This document shows positions 48,901-52,500 of a stretch of 64,000 nucleotides of DNA, piece after piece. How positions within the stretch are numbered: the stretch's first letter is position 1; every line of letters starts with the position of its first letter. The notes under the pieces are model-generated. The model was given only the letters and a program-made list of their open reading frames with translations. It was not told where the DNA came from and ran no database searches. The stretch spans positions 15,162,571 to 15,226,570 of the forward strand of contig CM037849.1 in the NCBI GenBank assembly GCA_021234535.1. The letters are read 5' to 3'. This stretch comes from Stichopus chloronotus (taxonomy: Eukaryota > Echinodermata > Holothuroidea > Aspidochirotida > Stichopodidae). The position numbers and the translations under genes were made by a program.

Positions 48901-49019
48901 AACCGAACAGGAGCAATATGAATGGACAAACCACACAGTGAGTACAACCATAATACTTATAATTTAAAAGGTCTTGGAGAAAAGGAAGCCTTGTCTGCTT
49001 TCTTTGAGCTTCGATTCAT
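3325..49019 (-). CDS. TAF2: TAF2, transcription initiation factor TFIID subunit 2 (23 exons, 3' part off the left edge)
   Basis: TAF2 is a nuclear TFIID subunit that, with TAF1, contacts Initiator DNA. It has the fold of M1 zinc aminopeptidases but is not an enzyme. I chained 23 minus-strand exons by GT/AG boundaries, phase and residue-by-residue resemblance to human TAF2; all junction phases agree from exon 2 to exon 23. The 2,855 nt encode about 951 residues against 1,199 in human. Landmarks are the FPCVD segment (residues 183-187), FEFYED..YPYSCYK (281-298), the dead active site (341-364), the [12 protein letters not shown] linker (595-607), and the helical C-terminal half with [16 protein letters not shown] (from about 838) and ENPPF. 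The start ATG at 49019 has an in-frame TGA five codons upstream. The His/Lys-rich C-terminal tail of TAF2 is not in the window. The exon 1 donor is abnormal. Recognition is by memory of the human protein, not by a search. Confidence 0.97.
3430..6196 (-). other. TAF2: TAF2 intron 22
   Basis: 2.8 kb. A T-rich 'ttctgactttt' block (about 4340-4500) and an A-rich 'aaagtcagaaa' block (about 5920-6040) are complementary to each other. No gene seen. Confidence 0.7.
6197..6266 (-). CDS. TAF2: TAF2 exon 22 (residues 894-917)
   Basis: 70 nt, encoding [20 protein letters not shown] then PSMR, aligning to human VDRSYEELQWLLNMIQNDPVPYVR. The acceptor TTTCAG|TTG follows the 14 kb intron 21 and is preceded by a ~600 bp array of CTGAT-rich sequence. 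The donor is ATGAG|GTAAAG. Confidence 0.94.
6290..6880 (-). repeat. (C)TGAT-rich low-complexity array upstream of TAF2 exon 22
   Basis: Plus strand AG-rich 'cagataatcagaa'; on the transcribed strand it reads 'ttctgattatctgatt' dozens of times. It includes two (AT)n runs near 6665 and 6725. It ends about 20 bp from the exon 22 acceptor, so it forms an extended pyrimidine-rich, branch-point-like tract. Confidence 0.85.
9642..9656 (+). repeat. poly-C tract (15 nt)
   Basis: Uninterrupted C run in TAF2 intron 21; similar runs occur at 34854, 55033, 57459 and, as G, at 59534. Confidence 0.97.
11571..12064 (+). repeat. ~90-110 bp tandem repeat, 4-5 units
   Basis: 'gatgctTacatat' occurs near 11582, 11691, 11781 and 12001, with recurring 'agtcaaaagac', 'ggggcgagaaaatcagag' and 'aacacaccaat'. 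Confidence 0.8.
15033..15363 (+). mobile_element. dispersed repeat, copy A
   Basis: Same family and orientation as 20821-21143. CGCCAGAATGG near its left end is mirrored by GCATTCTGGCG near 15299-15309. It lies in TAF2 intron 21. Confidence 0.7.
17398..17735 (+). repeat. TTGATGATATC-type minisatellite
   Basis: Degenerate repeats of 'cacttgatgatat' with variable spacing. Confidence 0.9.
18281..18900 (+). repeat. ~91 bp minisatellite, about 7 units
   Basis: 'tctgattggtcaatct' starts units at 18281, 18365, 18457, 18549, 18639, 18729 and (as tcccattgg) 18821: spacings 84, 92, 92, 90, 90, 92. Each unit also has 'ctatggataattgcttg'. The period allows a 150-codon spurious open frame (18462-18914). 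Confidence 0.93.
18844..19480 (+). repeat. ~225 bp higher-order tandem repeat continuing from the 91 bp array
   Basis: Three successive units each begin with 'ggcaRcaa.tt.tatggataa', then 'aattatttaagtaaa', 'catttaatctc' and 'cattcttacttttcc..gtatggtag'. The first ~50 bp are shared with the 91 bp unit, so a longer unit was derived from the shorter array. Confidence 0.8.
20202..20418 (-). CDS. TAF2: TAF2 exon 21 (residues 822-894)
   Basis: 217 nt, beginning [20 protein letters not shown] and containing [20 protein letters not shown], as in human LILEEITRFLNMEKLLPSYR. It ends in phase 1 (AGAG|GTGAGG). The next exon lies about 14 kb away. Confidence 0.98.
20725..21290 (+). repeat. ~30 bp minisatellite interrupted by a dispersed repeat
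   Basis: Units resembling 'aatgtcctcatacctaccat' occur on both sides (left: 'tgaatgtcctgatacctctc'; right: 'tgaatgtcctcataactgcc'). The middle 20821-21143 is copy B of a dispersed element. Confidence 0.65.
20821..21143 (+). mobile_element. dispersed repeat, copy B
   Basis: Resembles 15033-15363 over its whole length: 'aaagtttg.gt.ttacgccag', 'gacagtacattcctctgtt', 'catacctggcatgc', 'gtgcagacttactattttct', 'attctggc'. The outer parts carry a short inverted motif (CGCCAG.ATGG and its complement). Unclassified MITE-like element. Confidence 0.7.
21941..22051 (-). CDS. TAF2: TAF2 exon 20 (residues 785-821)
   Basis: 111 nt, phase 0-0, containing [20 protein letters not shown] and [10 protein letters not shown], matching human FSDNYYRAEMIDALANSVTP. 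Boundaries are TTCAG|TATTCC and AAAG|GTCAG. Confidence 0.97.
22052..23163 (-). other. TAF2: TAF2 intron 19
   Basis: 1.1 kb. The GC-richer block 22230-22610 (many CpG; 'ggatgccaggggcaag', 'ctctggcccccaca') has open frames on both strands up to 123 codons and may be an inserted repeat. I cannot name it. Confidence 0.6.
23164..23274 (-). CDS. TAF2: TAF2 exon 19 (residues 748-784)
   Basis: 111 nt, phase 0-0, containing [20 protein letters not shown], matching human CPKEVLTFILDLIKYNDNRK. The acceptor CTGCAG|GAG was chosen because it keeps alignment length with human TAF2 (TMPVAMALL replaced by EIPKALGKI). The donor is CAC|GTAAGT. Confidence 0.95.
23275..25275 (-). other. TAF2: TAF2 intron 18
   Basis: 2 kb containing a tRNA-derived SINE (24200-24380). 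The rest shows no feature I can support. Confidence 0.8.
24200..24380 (-). mobile_element. tRNA-derived SINE (head region)
   Basis: On the minus strand, from about 24378 down: GGGTTAGCTCAGTGGTTAGA is a near-perfect tRNA D-arm with Pol III box A. About 35 nt further, AGATTAAATCCCGGTGG resembles a degenerate box B/T-arm. The acceptor stem does not close and a non-tRNA body follows (CACTGGAAAATTTTCAGGGG...), so this is a SINE rather than a tRNA gene. The far end and target duplication were not determined. Confidence 0.72.
25276..25416 (-). CDS. TAF2: TAF2 exon 18 (residues 701-747)
   Basis: 141 nt, phase 0-0. It contains [20 protein letters not shown], matching human CKSCPNIVKTNNFMSFQSYF. The acceptor TGACAG|GTTGCC is repeated in a tandem array directly upstream in intron 17. 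Confidence 0.95.
25408..25530 (+). repeat. exon-18-anchored tandem array, left part
   Basis: The first unit starts on the last bases of exon 18 and its acceptor ('ggcaacctgtcacagtaatg'). The second copy of 'caacctgt' begins at 25521. The period is 108 bp. The array is interrupted at 25530 by a DNA transposon and resumes at 27103. Confidence 0.85.
25531..27102 (+). mobile_element. non-autonomous fold-back DNA transposon, TA-flanked, in TAF2 intron 17
   Basis: 1,572 bp. The two ends are inverted copies starting AAGAGGYCATGACATGTAGA and extending about 165 bp with high identity, through 'tttggacaaattgatatcca' to 'cagttggaagctcc'. Weaker mirror symmetry continues to about 240 bp. Each end is flanked by TA (25529-25530; 27103-27104). 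The interior has several ~150-300 bp repeats built on 'cattttatgaaat', some inverted, so the whole element is an imperfect palindrome. No transposase is visible. TA duplication suggests a Tc1/mariner-like mobiliser, but that is inference. Confidence 0.85.
27103..27640 (+). repeat. exon-18-anchored tandem array, right part
   Basis: Continuation of the ~107 bp array: 'aacctg..agtratgcaaagcgaag' and 'tctcatctgcac' recur. The cacctg/caacctg anchors fall at 27201, 27308, about 27425 and about 27532. With the transposon and its TA duplication removed, the spacing across the gap is 106 bp, matching the period. Confidence 0.85.
27641..28313 (-). other. TAF2: rest of TAF2 intron 17
   Basis: Holds a (CA)n microsatellite at 27953-27984 and otherwise nothing recognised. 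Confidence 0.85.
27953..27984 (+). repeat. (CA)n microsatellite
   Basis: About 16 uninterrupted CA dinucleotides. Confidence 0.97.
28314..28433 (-). CDS. TAF2: TAF2 exon 17 (residues 661-700)
   Basis: 120 nt, phase 0-0. It contains [11 protein letters not shown] and [15 protein letters not shown], matching human SILALEKFPTP and CFYRVRMSACFCLAK, in the HEAT-like helical region. Boundaries are TTTCAG|GCG and AAG|GTAACA. Confidence 0.96.
28560..29620 (+). repeat. ~33 bp minisatellite, about 30 degenerate units, in TAF2 intron 16
   Basis: The unit is roughly 'ggtatcaagcaggtgtaa' followed by 'ggtacctactacat'. The tacctactac core recurs at about 28706, 28770, 28866, 28900 and 28934, with intermediate variants. 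Units diverge strongly towards the right, indicating an old array. It occupies most of intron 16. Confidence 0.85.
29764..29896 (-). CDS. TAF2: TAF2 exon 16 (residues 616-660)
   Basis: 133 nt, encoding [20 protein letters not shown] and ending [17 protein letters not shown], as in human ADSPLLWIRIDPDMSVLRKV and [15 protein letters not shown]. Boundaries are TTTCAG|CGC and GAA|GTGAGT. Confidence 0.98.
29897..30750 (-). other. TAF2: TAF2 intron 15
   Basis: 0.85 kb; nothing supportable seen. The open frames at 30305-30647 lack homology and splice context. Confidence 0.8.
30751..30816 (-). CDS. TAF2: TAF2 exon 15 (about residues 594-616)
   Basis: 66 nt, encoding [20 protein letters not shown], almost identical to human [20 protein letters not shown]. 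This is a basic-then-acidic linker after the aminopeptidase-like core. Boundaries are ATTCAG|GCAC and ATGGA|GTAAGT. Confidence 0.97.
30817..31541 (-). other. TAF2: TAF2 intron 14
   Basis: 0.7 kb; nothing supportable seen. Confidence 0.85.
31542..31651 (-). CDS. TAF2: TAF2 exon 14 (residues 558-594)
   Basis: 110 nt, encoding [20 protein letters not shown] then [16 protein letters not shown]. Human TAF2 has GPLKVTVQELDGSFNHTLQI here. Boundaries are ATAG|GGC and AGGAG|GTATAA. The split Arg codon completes in exon 15. Confidence 0.98.
31652..32244 (-). other. TAF2: TAF2 intron 13
   Basis: 0.6 kb; nothing supportable seen. Confidence 0.85.
32245..32421 (-). CDS. TAF2: TAF2 exon 13 (residues 499-557)
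   Basis: 177 nt, phase 0-0. It starts [20 protein letters not shown] and includes [18 protein letters not shown], close to human FLKSISNVSGKDIQPLIKQW and AFNRKRNVLELEIKQD. The donor is GTG|GTATGT and the acceptor CTTCAAG|TTT. Confidence 0.98.
33350..33380 (+). promoter_or_regulatory. triple CCAAT / CACGTG-type cluster
   Basis: Three consecutive copies of 'atcacgtNac' spaced 13 bp apart, two linked by 'caatcacgt': TCACGTGACC (palindromic E-box), TCACGTCACC (CRE/E-box-like) and TCACGTAAAC, with CCAAT between them. Known binding sites of this form serve bHLH-Zip factors and NF-Y; use here is inference. Confidence 0.4.
33494..33520 (-). promoter_or_regulatory. four-half-site DR1 nuclear-receptor-like element
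   Basis: Plus strand TGACCT-g-TGACCT-c-TGACCT-t-TAACCT, i.e. on the minus strand four AGGTCA-type half-sites in direct repeat with one-base spacing. DR1 is the known arrangement for HNF4, RXR and COUP-TF. A short minisatellite explanation is also possible. Confidence 0.45.
34420..34512 (-). CDS. TAF2: TAF2 exon 12 (residues 468-498)
   Basis: 93 nt, phase 0-0, encoding [20 protein letters not shown] and then [11 protein letters not shown], closely matching human [20 protein letters not shown]. Boundaries are TTTCAG|GTG and GGG|GTATG. Confidence 0.97.
34513..35339 (-). other. TAF2: TAF2 intron 11
   Basis: 0.8 kb with a 14-base C run (34854-34867) next to C-rich sequence and an A run near 35031. 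Nothing else seen. Confidence 0.8.
35340..35570 (-). CDS. TAF2: TAF2 exon 11 (residues 391-467)
   Basis: 231 nt, phase 0-0. It contains [20 protein letters not shown] and [15 protein letters not shown], matching human HLHFSIKHPHTLSWEYYSMF and AHLVMRLIENRIS. The human GGVLLHP segment corresponds to GGIILNP. The acceptor CACCCAG|GACC is the left boundary of a ~450 bp tandem duplication. Confidence 0.96.
35567..36490 (+). repeat. ~450 bp tandem duplication starting at the TAF2 exon 11 acceptor
   Basis: Copy 1 (35567-36018) and copy 2 (36019-36490) share long blocks such as 'gaggaatactgatctcccta' and 'aggtaaggtggtgctat'. Each copy begins with a version of the exon 11 acceptor (plus 'ggtcctgggtggggaacaag' and 'agttcctgggaggaaaacaa'). 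Copy 2 therefore carries a decoy acceptor (minus CCTCCCAG|GAAC). It lies wholly in intron 10. Confidence 0.88.
36491..37255 (-). other. TAF2: remainder of TAF2 intron 10
   Basis: Unique-looking sequence with no element I can name. Confidence 0.7.
37256..37469 (-). CDS. TAF2: TAF2 exon 10 (residues 319-390), degenerate M1 active site
   Basis: 214 nt covering the segment where M1 peptidases have HExxHQWFG and, further on, NEG. Here the first reads NALTEQYFG (341-349) and the second TKG (363-365). Both zinc histidines (positions 341, 345), the catalytic Glu (342) and the third zinc ligand (364) are replaced. The human TAF2 site is likewise dead. Downstream, [20 protein letters not shown] aligns to human LKGISGYIYGLWMKKTFGVN. 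Boundaries are CACAG|CACC and AAG|GTGAT. Confidence 0.97.
37670..37950 (+). repeat. minisatellite in TAF2 intron 9
   Basis: About four to five imperfect units of about 55-60 bp built on 'ggttactatgggacaactgg' interspersed with 'cttctctctagac'. It contributes spurious open frames. Confidence 0.8.
38315..38433 (-). CDS. TAF2: TAF2 exon 9 (residues 280-319)
   Basis: 119 nt, encoding [20 protein letters not shown] and then [20 protein letters not shown]. In active M1 enzymes this region holds the GAMEN exopeptidase motif; here residues 311-315 read SYATM, as expected for TAF2. Boundaries are ATCCAG|GCA and TTGAG|GTAT. Confidence 0.96.
38434..40036 (-). other. TAF2: TAF2 intron 8
   Basis: 1.6 kb. 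It has a short segment near 38685-38725 resembling 61213-61245 (shared 'gtgccacatgg' context), suggesting an old dispersed repeat, and a T-rich tract near 39730. No gene seen. Confidence 0.7.
40037..40139 (-). CDS. TAF2: TAF2 exon 8 (residues 245-279)
   Basis: 103 nt, encoding [20 protein letters not shown] and then [14 protein letters not shown], matching human [20 protein letters not shown]...TTSYLHE. Boundaries are TGCAG|ACC and GAG|GTGAGT, ending in phase 0. Confidence 0.97.
40640..41935 (+). mobile_element. decayed 3' part of a non-LTR retrotransposon (LINE) in TAF2 intron 7
   Basis: Around 41028-41100 a frame reads [20 protein letters not shown], the motif typical of the region after the reverse transcriptase core. 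Around 41278-41480 it reads [12 protein letters not shown] and, after frame changes, DTGRFAVPV and [12 protein letters not shown] sequence typical of the C-terminal end. The 3' end is gaatttcctttgtggagtaa, then taaagtctatg, then a degenerate TGTC/TATC tail (41860-41935), a common LINE terminus. Stops and frameshifts show it is dead. The left limit is uncertain. The T-rich stretch 41575-41800 is its 3' UTR or an internal minisatellite. Confidence 0.7.
42024..42253 (-). repeat. tandem array abutting and copying the TAF2 exon 7 donor
   Basis: Units of about 62-72 bp share 'aatcacatac' (at about 42110, 42172, 42244), 'ccccccatcatagtg' and 'catgtttcccatgac'. The last unit runs straight into exon 7. 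The unit before it contains a near copy of the exon end plus donor (minus CTGGCCGTAGG|GTATGTG; true site CTGGCAGTAGG|GTATGTG). Confidence 0.85.
42254..42492 (-). CDS. TAF2: TAF2 exon 7 (residues 166-245)
   Basis: The longest exon, 239 nt. It carries the conserved segment [20 protein letters not shown] and then [15 protein letters not shown], nearly identical to human TAF2. Boundaries are CATAG|AGGGG and GTAGG|GTATG. The donor sits at the edge of a tandem array (about 42024-42253) whose units copy this donor. Confidence 0.98.
42493..43704 (-). other. TAF2: TAF2 intron 6
   Basis: 1.2 kb. Two imperfect copies of a ~250 bp segment follow each other (about 43090-43330 and 43340-43620). Both carry 'gagaatttc.attacca' and a motif ending in 'acaaattgtgc'. 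Nothing else seen. Confidence 0.6.
43705..43802 (-). CDS. TAF2: TAF2 exon 6 (about residues 133-165)
   Basis: 98 nt, with [20 protein letters not shown] matching human LKIHINFSLDQPKGGLHFVV. Boundaries are CATCAG|ATCAG and TCAAAG|GTAGG, ending in phase 0. Confidence 0.97.
43803..44097 (-). other. TAF2: TAF2 intron 5
   Basis: 295 bp, AT-rich, no internal feature seen. Confidence 0.85.
44098..44216 (-). CDS. TAF2: TAF2 exon 5 (about residues 93-133)
   Basis: 119 nt, with RNLHFFSD and [17 protein letters not shown] aligning to human RNLNYFSN and AVDPDAGNGELCIKVPS. It is GC-richer than its intronic surroundings. Boundaries are TCTCAG|GAGAAA and AAAG|GTACC, ending in phase 1. Confidence 0.96.
44217..45014 (-). 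other. TAF2: TAF2 intron 4
   Basis: About 0.8 kb, with no repeat or motif I can support. Confidence 0.85.
45015..45105 (-). CDS. TAF2: TAF2 exon 4 (residues 63-93)
   Basis: 91 nt, encoding [20 protein letters not shown] followed by [10 protein letters not shown], very close to human IYRVRINDLEAAFIYNDPT. The acceptor is CAG|GGATC, 12 nt downstream of a U12-type branch motif. The donor is CA|GTGAGT, and the split Gln codon completes in exon 5. Confidence 0.97.
45106..45729 (-). other. TAF2: TAF2 intron 3, U12-type (minor spliceosome) intron
   Basis: The donor is GTATCCTTTG (from 45729 downward). The motif TCCTTAAC (45116-45123) places a branch A at 45117, 12 nt upstream of the exon 4 start. 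Both match the U12 GT-AG consensus (GTATCCTT and TTCCTTAAC 10-16 nt from the acceptor). The intron is 624 bp in phase 1. Confidence 0.88.
45730..45802 (-). CDS. TAF2: TAF2 exon 3 (residues 39-63)
   Basis: 73 nt, encoding [20 protein letters not shown] followed by SKQC, matching human GFVELTIFPTVANLNRIKLNSKQC. It ends in phase 1, and the split codon completes as Arg with exon 4. The donor is GTATCCTTT (45721-45729), the U12-type consensus. Confidence 0.94.
45996..46049 (-). CDS. TAF2: TAF2 exon 2 (residues 21-38)
   Basis: 54 nt, phase 0-0, encoding [18 protein letters not shown], which corresponds to human THQVVCINNINFQRKSVV. The acceptor AG lies at 46050-46051 and the donor is GTAAG. The exon is too short to stand out as an ORF and was identified by similarity. 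It belongs to the N-terminal beta-rich saddle of the aminopeptidase-like fold. Confidence 0.93.
46050..48959 (-). other. TAF2: TAF2 intron 1
   Basis: A 2.9 kb intron with an abnormal 5' end (TAAGTATT) and a normal acceptor (TTTCAAG|AGC). It contains a 108-codon stop-free minus-strand stretch at 46616-46942, described separately, and a T-rich tract near 47940. I see nothing else in it. Confidence 0.7.
46616..46942 (-). CDS. open frame of unknown function inside TAF2 intron 1
   Basis: About 108 codons bounded by stops, with no ATG near the upstream end. The composition looks protein-like: an acidic segment [14 protein letters not shown], then [11 protein letters not shown], then a Pro/Lys-rich end. 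I do not recognise the family. It may be a decayed mobile-element fragment or chance. No clear splice sites frame it. Confidence 0.2.
   Translation of the reverse strand, partial: PPFCVVRLPQGDFWSKEYLRLQGIGVSLPVTTCPTEYPSFQYLMGRGAAEQKSWEEEAEYVLARLSKQSGIIDWRGACKKIFGLTSPPAITIKPNLPYKRVPNLKFTC
48960..49019 (-). CDS. TAF2: TAF2 coding exon 1 (residues 1-20)
   Basis: Encodes a 20-residue basic N-terminus ending SPRPFKL, matching the start of the shorter human TAF2 form (MNRKKG...SPRPYKL). The codons run ATG to TTA. The next bases on the minus strand are TAAGTATT, so the frame hits TAA at 48957-48959, and no GT donor stands at the expected phase-0 boundary. A GTAAGT donor that lost its first G gives exactly this sequence. 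The nearest GT (48955-48956) lies after the stop. Confidence 0.85.
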
Positions 49020-49397
49020 ATTGTCGAATCCCTTTCAGTAGTCTTGAGTTAGCAAGAGAAACGGCTACATTTCAGGGCGAAGTGCAAATTAAATGAGTGC
49101 GAGAAAAAAGAGACCAGCTGTATTGTACTCGTTTTAGTTACAATCTCCACTAACCGAGACCGAAATGGAAAGAATCACTATGTAGTAGGTAAGATTTTAG
49201 TAAATTTATTAGGAGAGAAAGCTATTCTTTCTCTTTTCCTCTTTTTTGAGGAATCTTGTACGCTTTACATCTATTAAAAATTTTTGGTCCCTTATTGCGT
49301 AAAAGATAACTTAGTCATTCATTATTCAAGACGTAACCATTTGACTAGTAATGAATTTTACCTATAAGATCAGTCCAATCGTCCTTTTTAACCCCAG
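49020..49397. promoter_or_regulatory. shared bidirectional promoter of TAF2 and RPS21
   Basis: Only about 370 bp separate the TAF2 ATG (49019, minus) from the RPS21 start site (plus). On the plus side there is TATAAG at 49363-49368, CCAAT at 49375-49379, and pyrimidine tracts CCTTTTT (49383) and CTTTTC (49398), the 5' terminal oligopyrimidine pattern of ribosomal protein genes. No TATA is evident for TAF2. Confidence 0.75.
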
Positions 49398-49422
49398 CTT
49401 TTCACCTGCTCACGCACACTTC
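49383..49422 (+). other. RPS21: RPS21 non-coding exon 1 (5' UTR, TOP)
   Basis: Inferred from a TATA-like box 20-35 bp upstream, a pyrimidine start tract, and the consensus donor TTC|GTAAGT at 49423. The exact start (49383/49384 or 49398) is not decided by sequence. Confidence 0.7.
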
Positions 49423-49529
49423 GTAAGTGGCTTGACTAATTTGGTCCAATTCTACATACAAATACAATTTATTACGCCAAACACTTCGCAAGATGATTAA
49501 ATGTTTTCTTCATATTTTGTTTTATGCAG

Positions 49530-49591
49530 AAGTCACACAGAATGCAGAACGAAACCGGTGAATTTGTGGACTTATACACGCCACGAAAATG
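49530..49591 (+). CDS. RPS21: RPS21 exon 2 (start codon at 49542)
   Basis: The acceptor TTATGCAG precedes 49530. It has 12 nt of 5' UTR, then ATG through AAATG, encoding MQNETGEFVDLYTPRK plus two bases of Cys17. The donor is G|GTTAGC. Confidence 0.95.
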
Positions 49592-52500
49592 GTTAGCACA
49601 TTCATGCGTACATTTGTACACTAAAATCTTAACACTAGGCCAGATAACACGCCTCGAGTCGTATCGTACTTCGTAGTGCGTGCTTAACTTAAAGGCTGTA
49701 ATACATCACCCCAGACAGTATCAATTCTCCCAACCACCTACCTCTAGTCCCTCCCTCAGCCTGTCTTACATTCCTCCACATGTGTAATCAAAACAATGGA
49801 TCCCAGTGTACGCTGTGTAATACAAGCTGCTTTGCATCTTTCGAATTTGCTGTCAATCTAAGAGTACTGTAACTTAGAACCAGTTGAGAATTTTCCTGTC
49901 AGGGAGGTAAAAATATAGCTTAGGGTGATGCAATACAGCCTGTAAGTTACTTGTACAGTCGTACTCACTTGTAGGTTATTCGTCGTAATCGAACTAGTAC
50001 TAGTAGTAGTAGCAGTTGGTGGTACCACCTAGAGGGGCAGTCAGAACCCTTGTTTATATTGTGCTGAAGTACTGAATGTATTGTGGCCTGACAGTGACCC
50101 TTACAGATAAATTGTATTCACCTTTCTGTTTTAAGAAGTCTTGAAACTTAGCCTACAGTAATTTGCACCCAGAGTGTGAGATTTGCTGAAGCATCAGAGC
50201 TTCCTAGGACCTCACCTCCAGGACTCCCACAGAAATTTTTCCCCTGGACCCCACAAGGACATAAGGAGTCAGGCTTCTCGTGTGTCATTCATTCATACCA
50301 TAGAGTAGCTACTGTAGTGTAATGTCATTACTACAGAAAATCATTTCAAACTGGATAATACATCATGGTCTATATAACAACTTTTCCTGAGATAATTCGT
50401 CACAGGCAGATTTGCTAAAACCTCAGAGCTTCTGGTGAATATGTCCCCTTGACCCTCTCTGGGGCTAGGCTATGTCTTTTTAACCCACTCACTTAGGGAG
50501 TGGGGACCTGTCTTACTCTAAGGTCCCTGCAATGAGTGGTGCTTTTGGTGAAACCACAGTTTGTTTCCGCTCATGTATGTGCAATTTCGCACTGGGCACA
50601 AAGTATGTAGCAACCCCTCAACAGTTTCCTTCCGATTTATCGGAGCCCACTGGCATTAGTCGAGCCCACTGGCATTAGTCGTCCCCTCCCCAAACTATTC
50701 CCAAATCCTGGTGCCGCCACTGATGGTAGCCTAGGCCTAGGCTAGCTAACAGTTATGCCTAATCAATGACAAAATTTTCTGAGTGTGAAATCATGCACAT
50801 AGGTTGAGTTACTGTATGGAATGAAACCTAAGTAGGATTTGGGTCTGGAAGAGACATAAATGTAGCCTAGACTTCTTTCATCAATCTTAGGCAGTAAGAA
50901 ACATTGTTAGGCCTACGCTAGTGTTGTAGCATGACTGATGTAGATATAACGTTATGTAAAACAAGAGAGAACATAAGTGTGAAAGGAAACCCAGATGTGC
51001 AGGCTAAGATACTAAAACAAATTGTACAATATTACATGTCTAAAATATTTGCCTGCACCCAGGATCTTTTGTCACACGGCTGTGTTAGCTACACTGAATT
51101 GTGTCAGTGTGGTATTTTATTCTCCGATATGTGAATGATATGTCAATATGCACTGTGAATCACATGTGCCCAAACCTCTTATGCCAGCCTTTTTGAAAAA
51201 TTAACACATTCAAAAGGGGTTGTTTACAGGTCAGGCTGCTGTAGCCATGGAATGGATTAAAGCAAGATGTGCTGTTCAGTGAAAAACAATAGCCTGTAAC
51301 AACTCTTAATGCTGCACAGTAGATTTTTTGTCATAGATTTTCACCTGTAAAATAAGGAAAACACATGTGTAGGTTTTCCTTTTATCATTCATCGTTCATT
51401 ATTTATTTTTCACGTATGTGATTGTGAACAAGGATAAGATTGTTTGATCGAGGAAGGAGGTTTCGCACTGAACATATGATGGAGCTCCAAGTTAGCCTAA
51501 TACACACTTACTGTTGCATTCATTGGCAGATTTAATACCATCATAGCCAGAGAAAAGACTGAACGATAAGCAACCTTCCAACACAGGTGGCTGCAACTAA
51601 TGAATGGGCTAATGCTTGCATTGATTTTGTGTTGAGTAGTCACTCATAGAAAGACTAGACTGCATGTTTGCTGAGATGCAAAAAGATTGCAGCTGTTGCA
51701 ACTTTACTAAGATGCATACTGTGGCATTCTTTTGTGTTTTCCACTTAAACATTTTGTATGTTTGAATAAGTGTTCATGTAACATTTAAATGAAAATTTAT
51801 CGCCAATGTGCGGTGAGAAGTGAGCACCAGCCTTCAACTAAATTTATTGCTTCCATCGCCTCCTGCGCCATTTTCATGGTAGAAACTTCCACGTTGGAAA
51901 ATGGTGGCACTCTTCCAAAATGTTTTCAGTCTGTTTAAGCATTTATCATTTGTTTGATTAAAGTGGTTAAACAGTTAGTGAATCAGTCGAAACTGCTCAC
52001 CCCTAAGCGCCAAGTATTGCTCTAAAGTGTCACCAATTTACATCTACAGTACATTATTTGCTTGCATCTGCCATCCGTTTTCTGAGACTAGCTTGGCAGC
52101 CTGTAAATAACCTTAAATTTTTTTTCCCACAGTTCTAATTAGATAAACTTTCATGTCAACCAATGAATCTTCATCAAACTATTCTTATTATTTGTTATTA
52201 CTTCATACTACTGTCTTCTATTGTTTTCTTTTCTACAGCTCTGCCAGCAACAGAATTATCTCATCTCATGACCATGCATCTATTCAGTTGAATGTTGCAG
52301 AGGTGAAGTATAGTGCACACTTTCTTATAACTTGTGAATTATGCTGCTATTTTAGTCTGACATTCTCTCTTTCAGCTCTTCTGCTAGTGAAAATCATTTT
52401 CATTCACTGTTATCCTAATCATGTGCAGTTTGTGCCGGAGTACCATTGCCAGTCGTTATTGCAGTTTTCAGACATCGAGTGTCATCATTTGTAAGACAAG

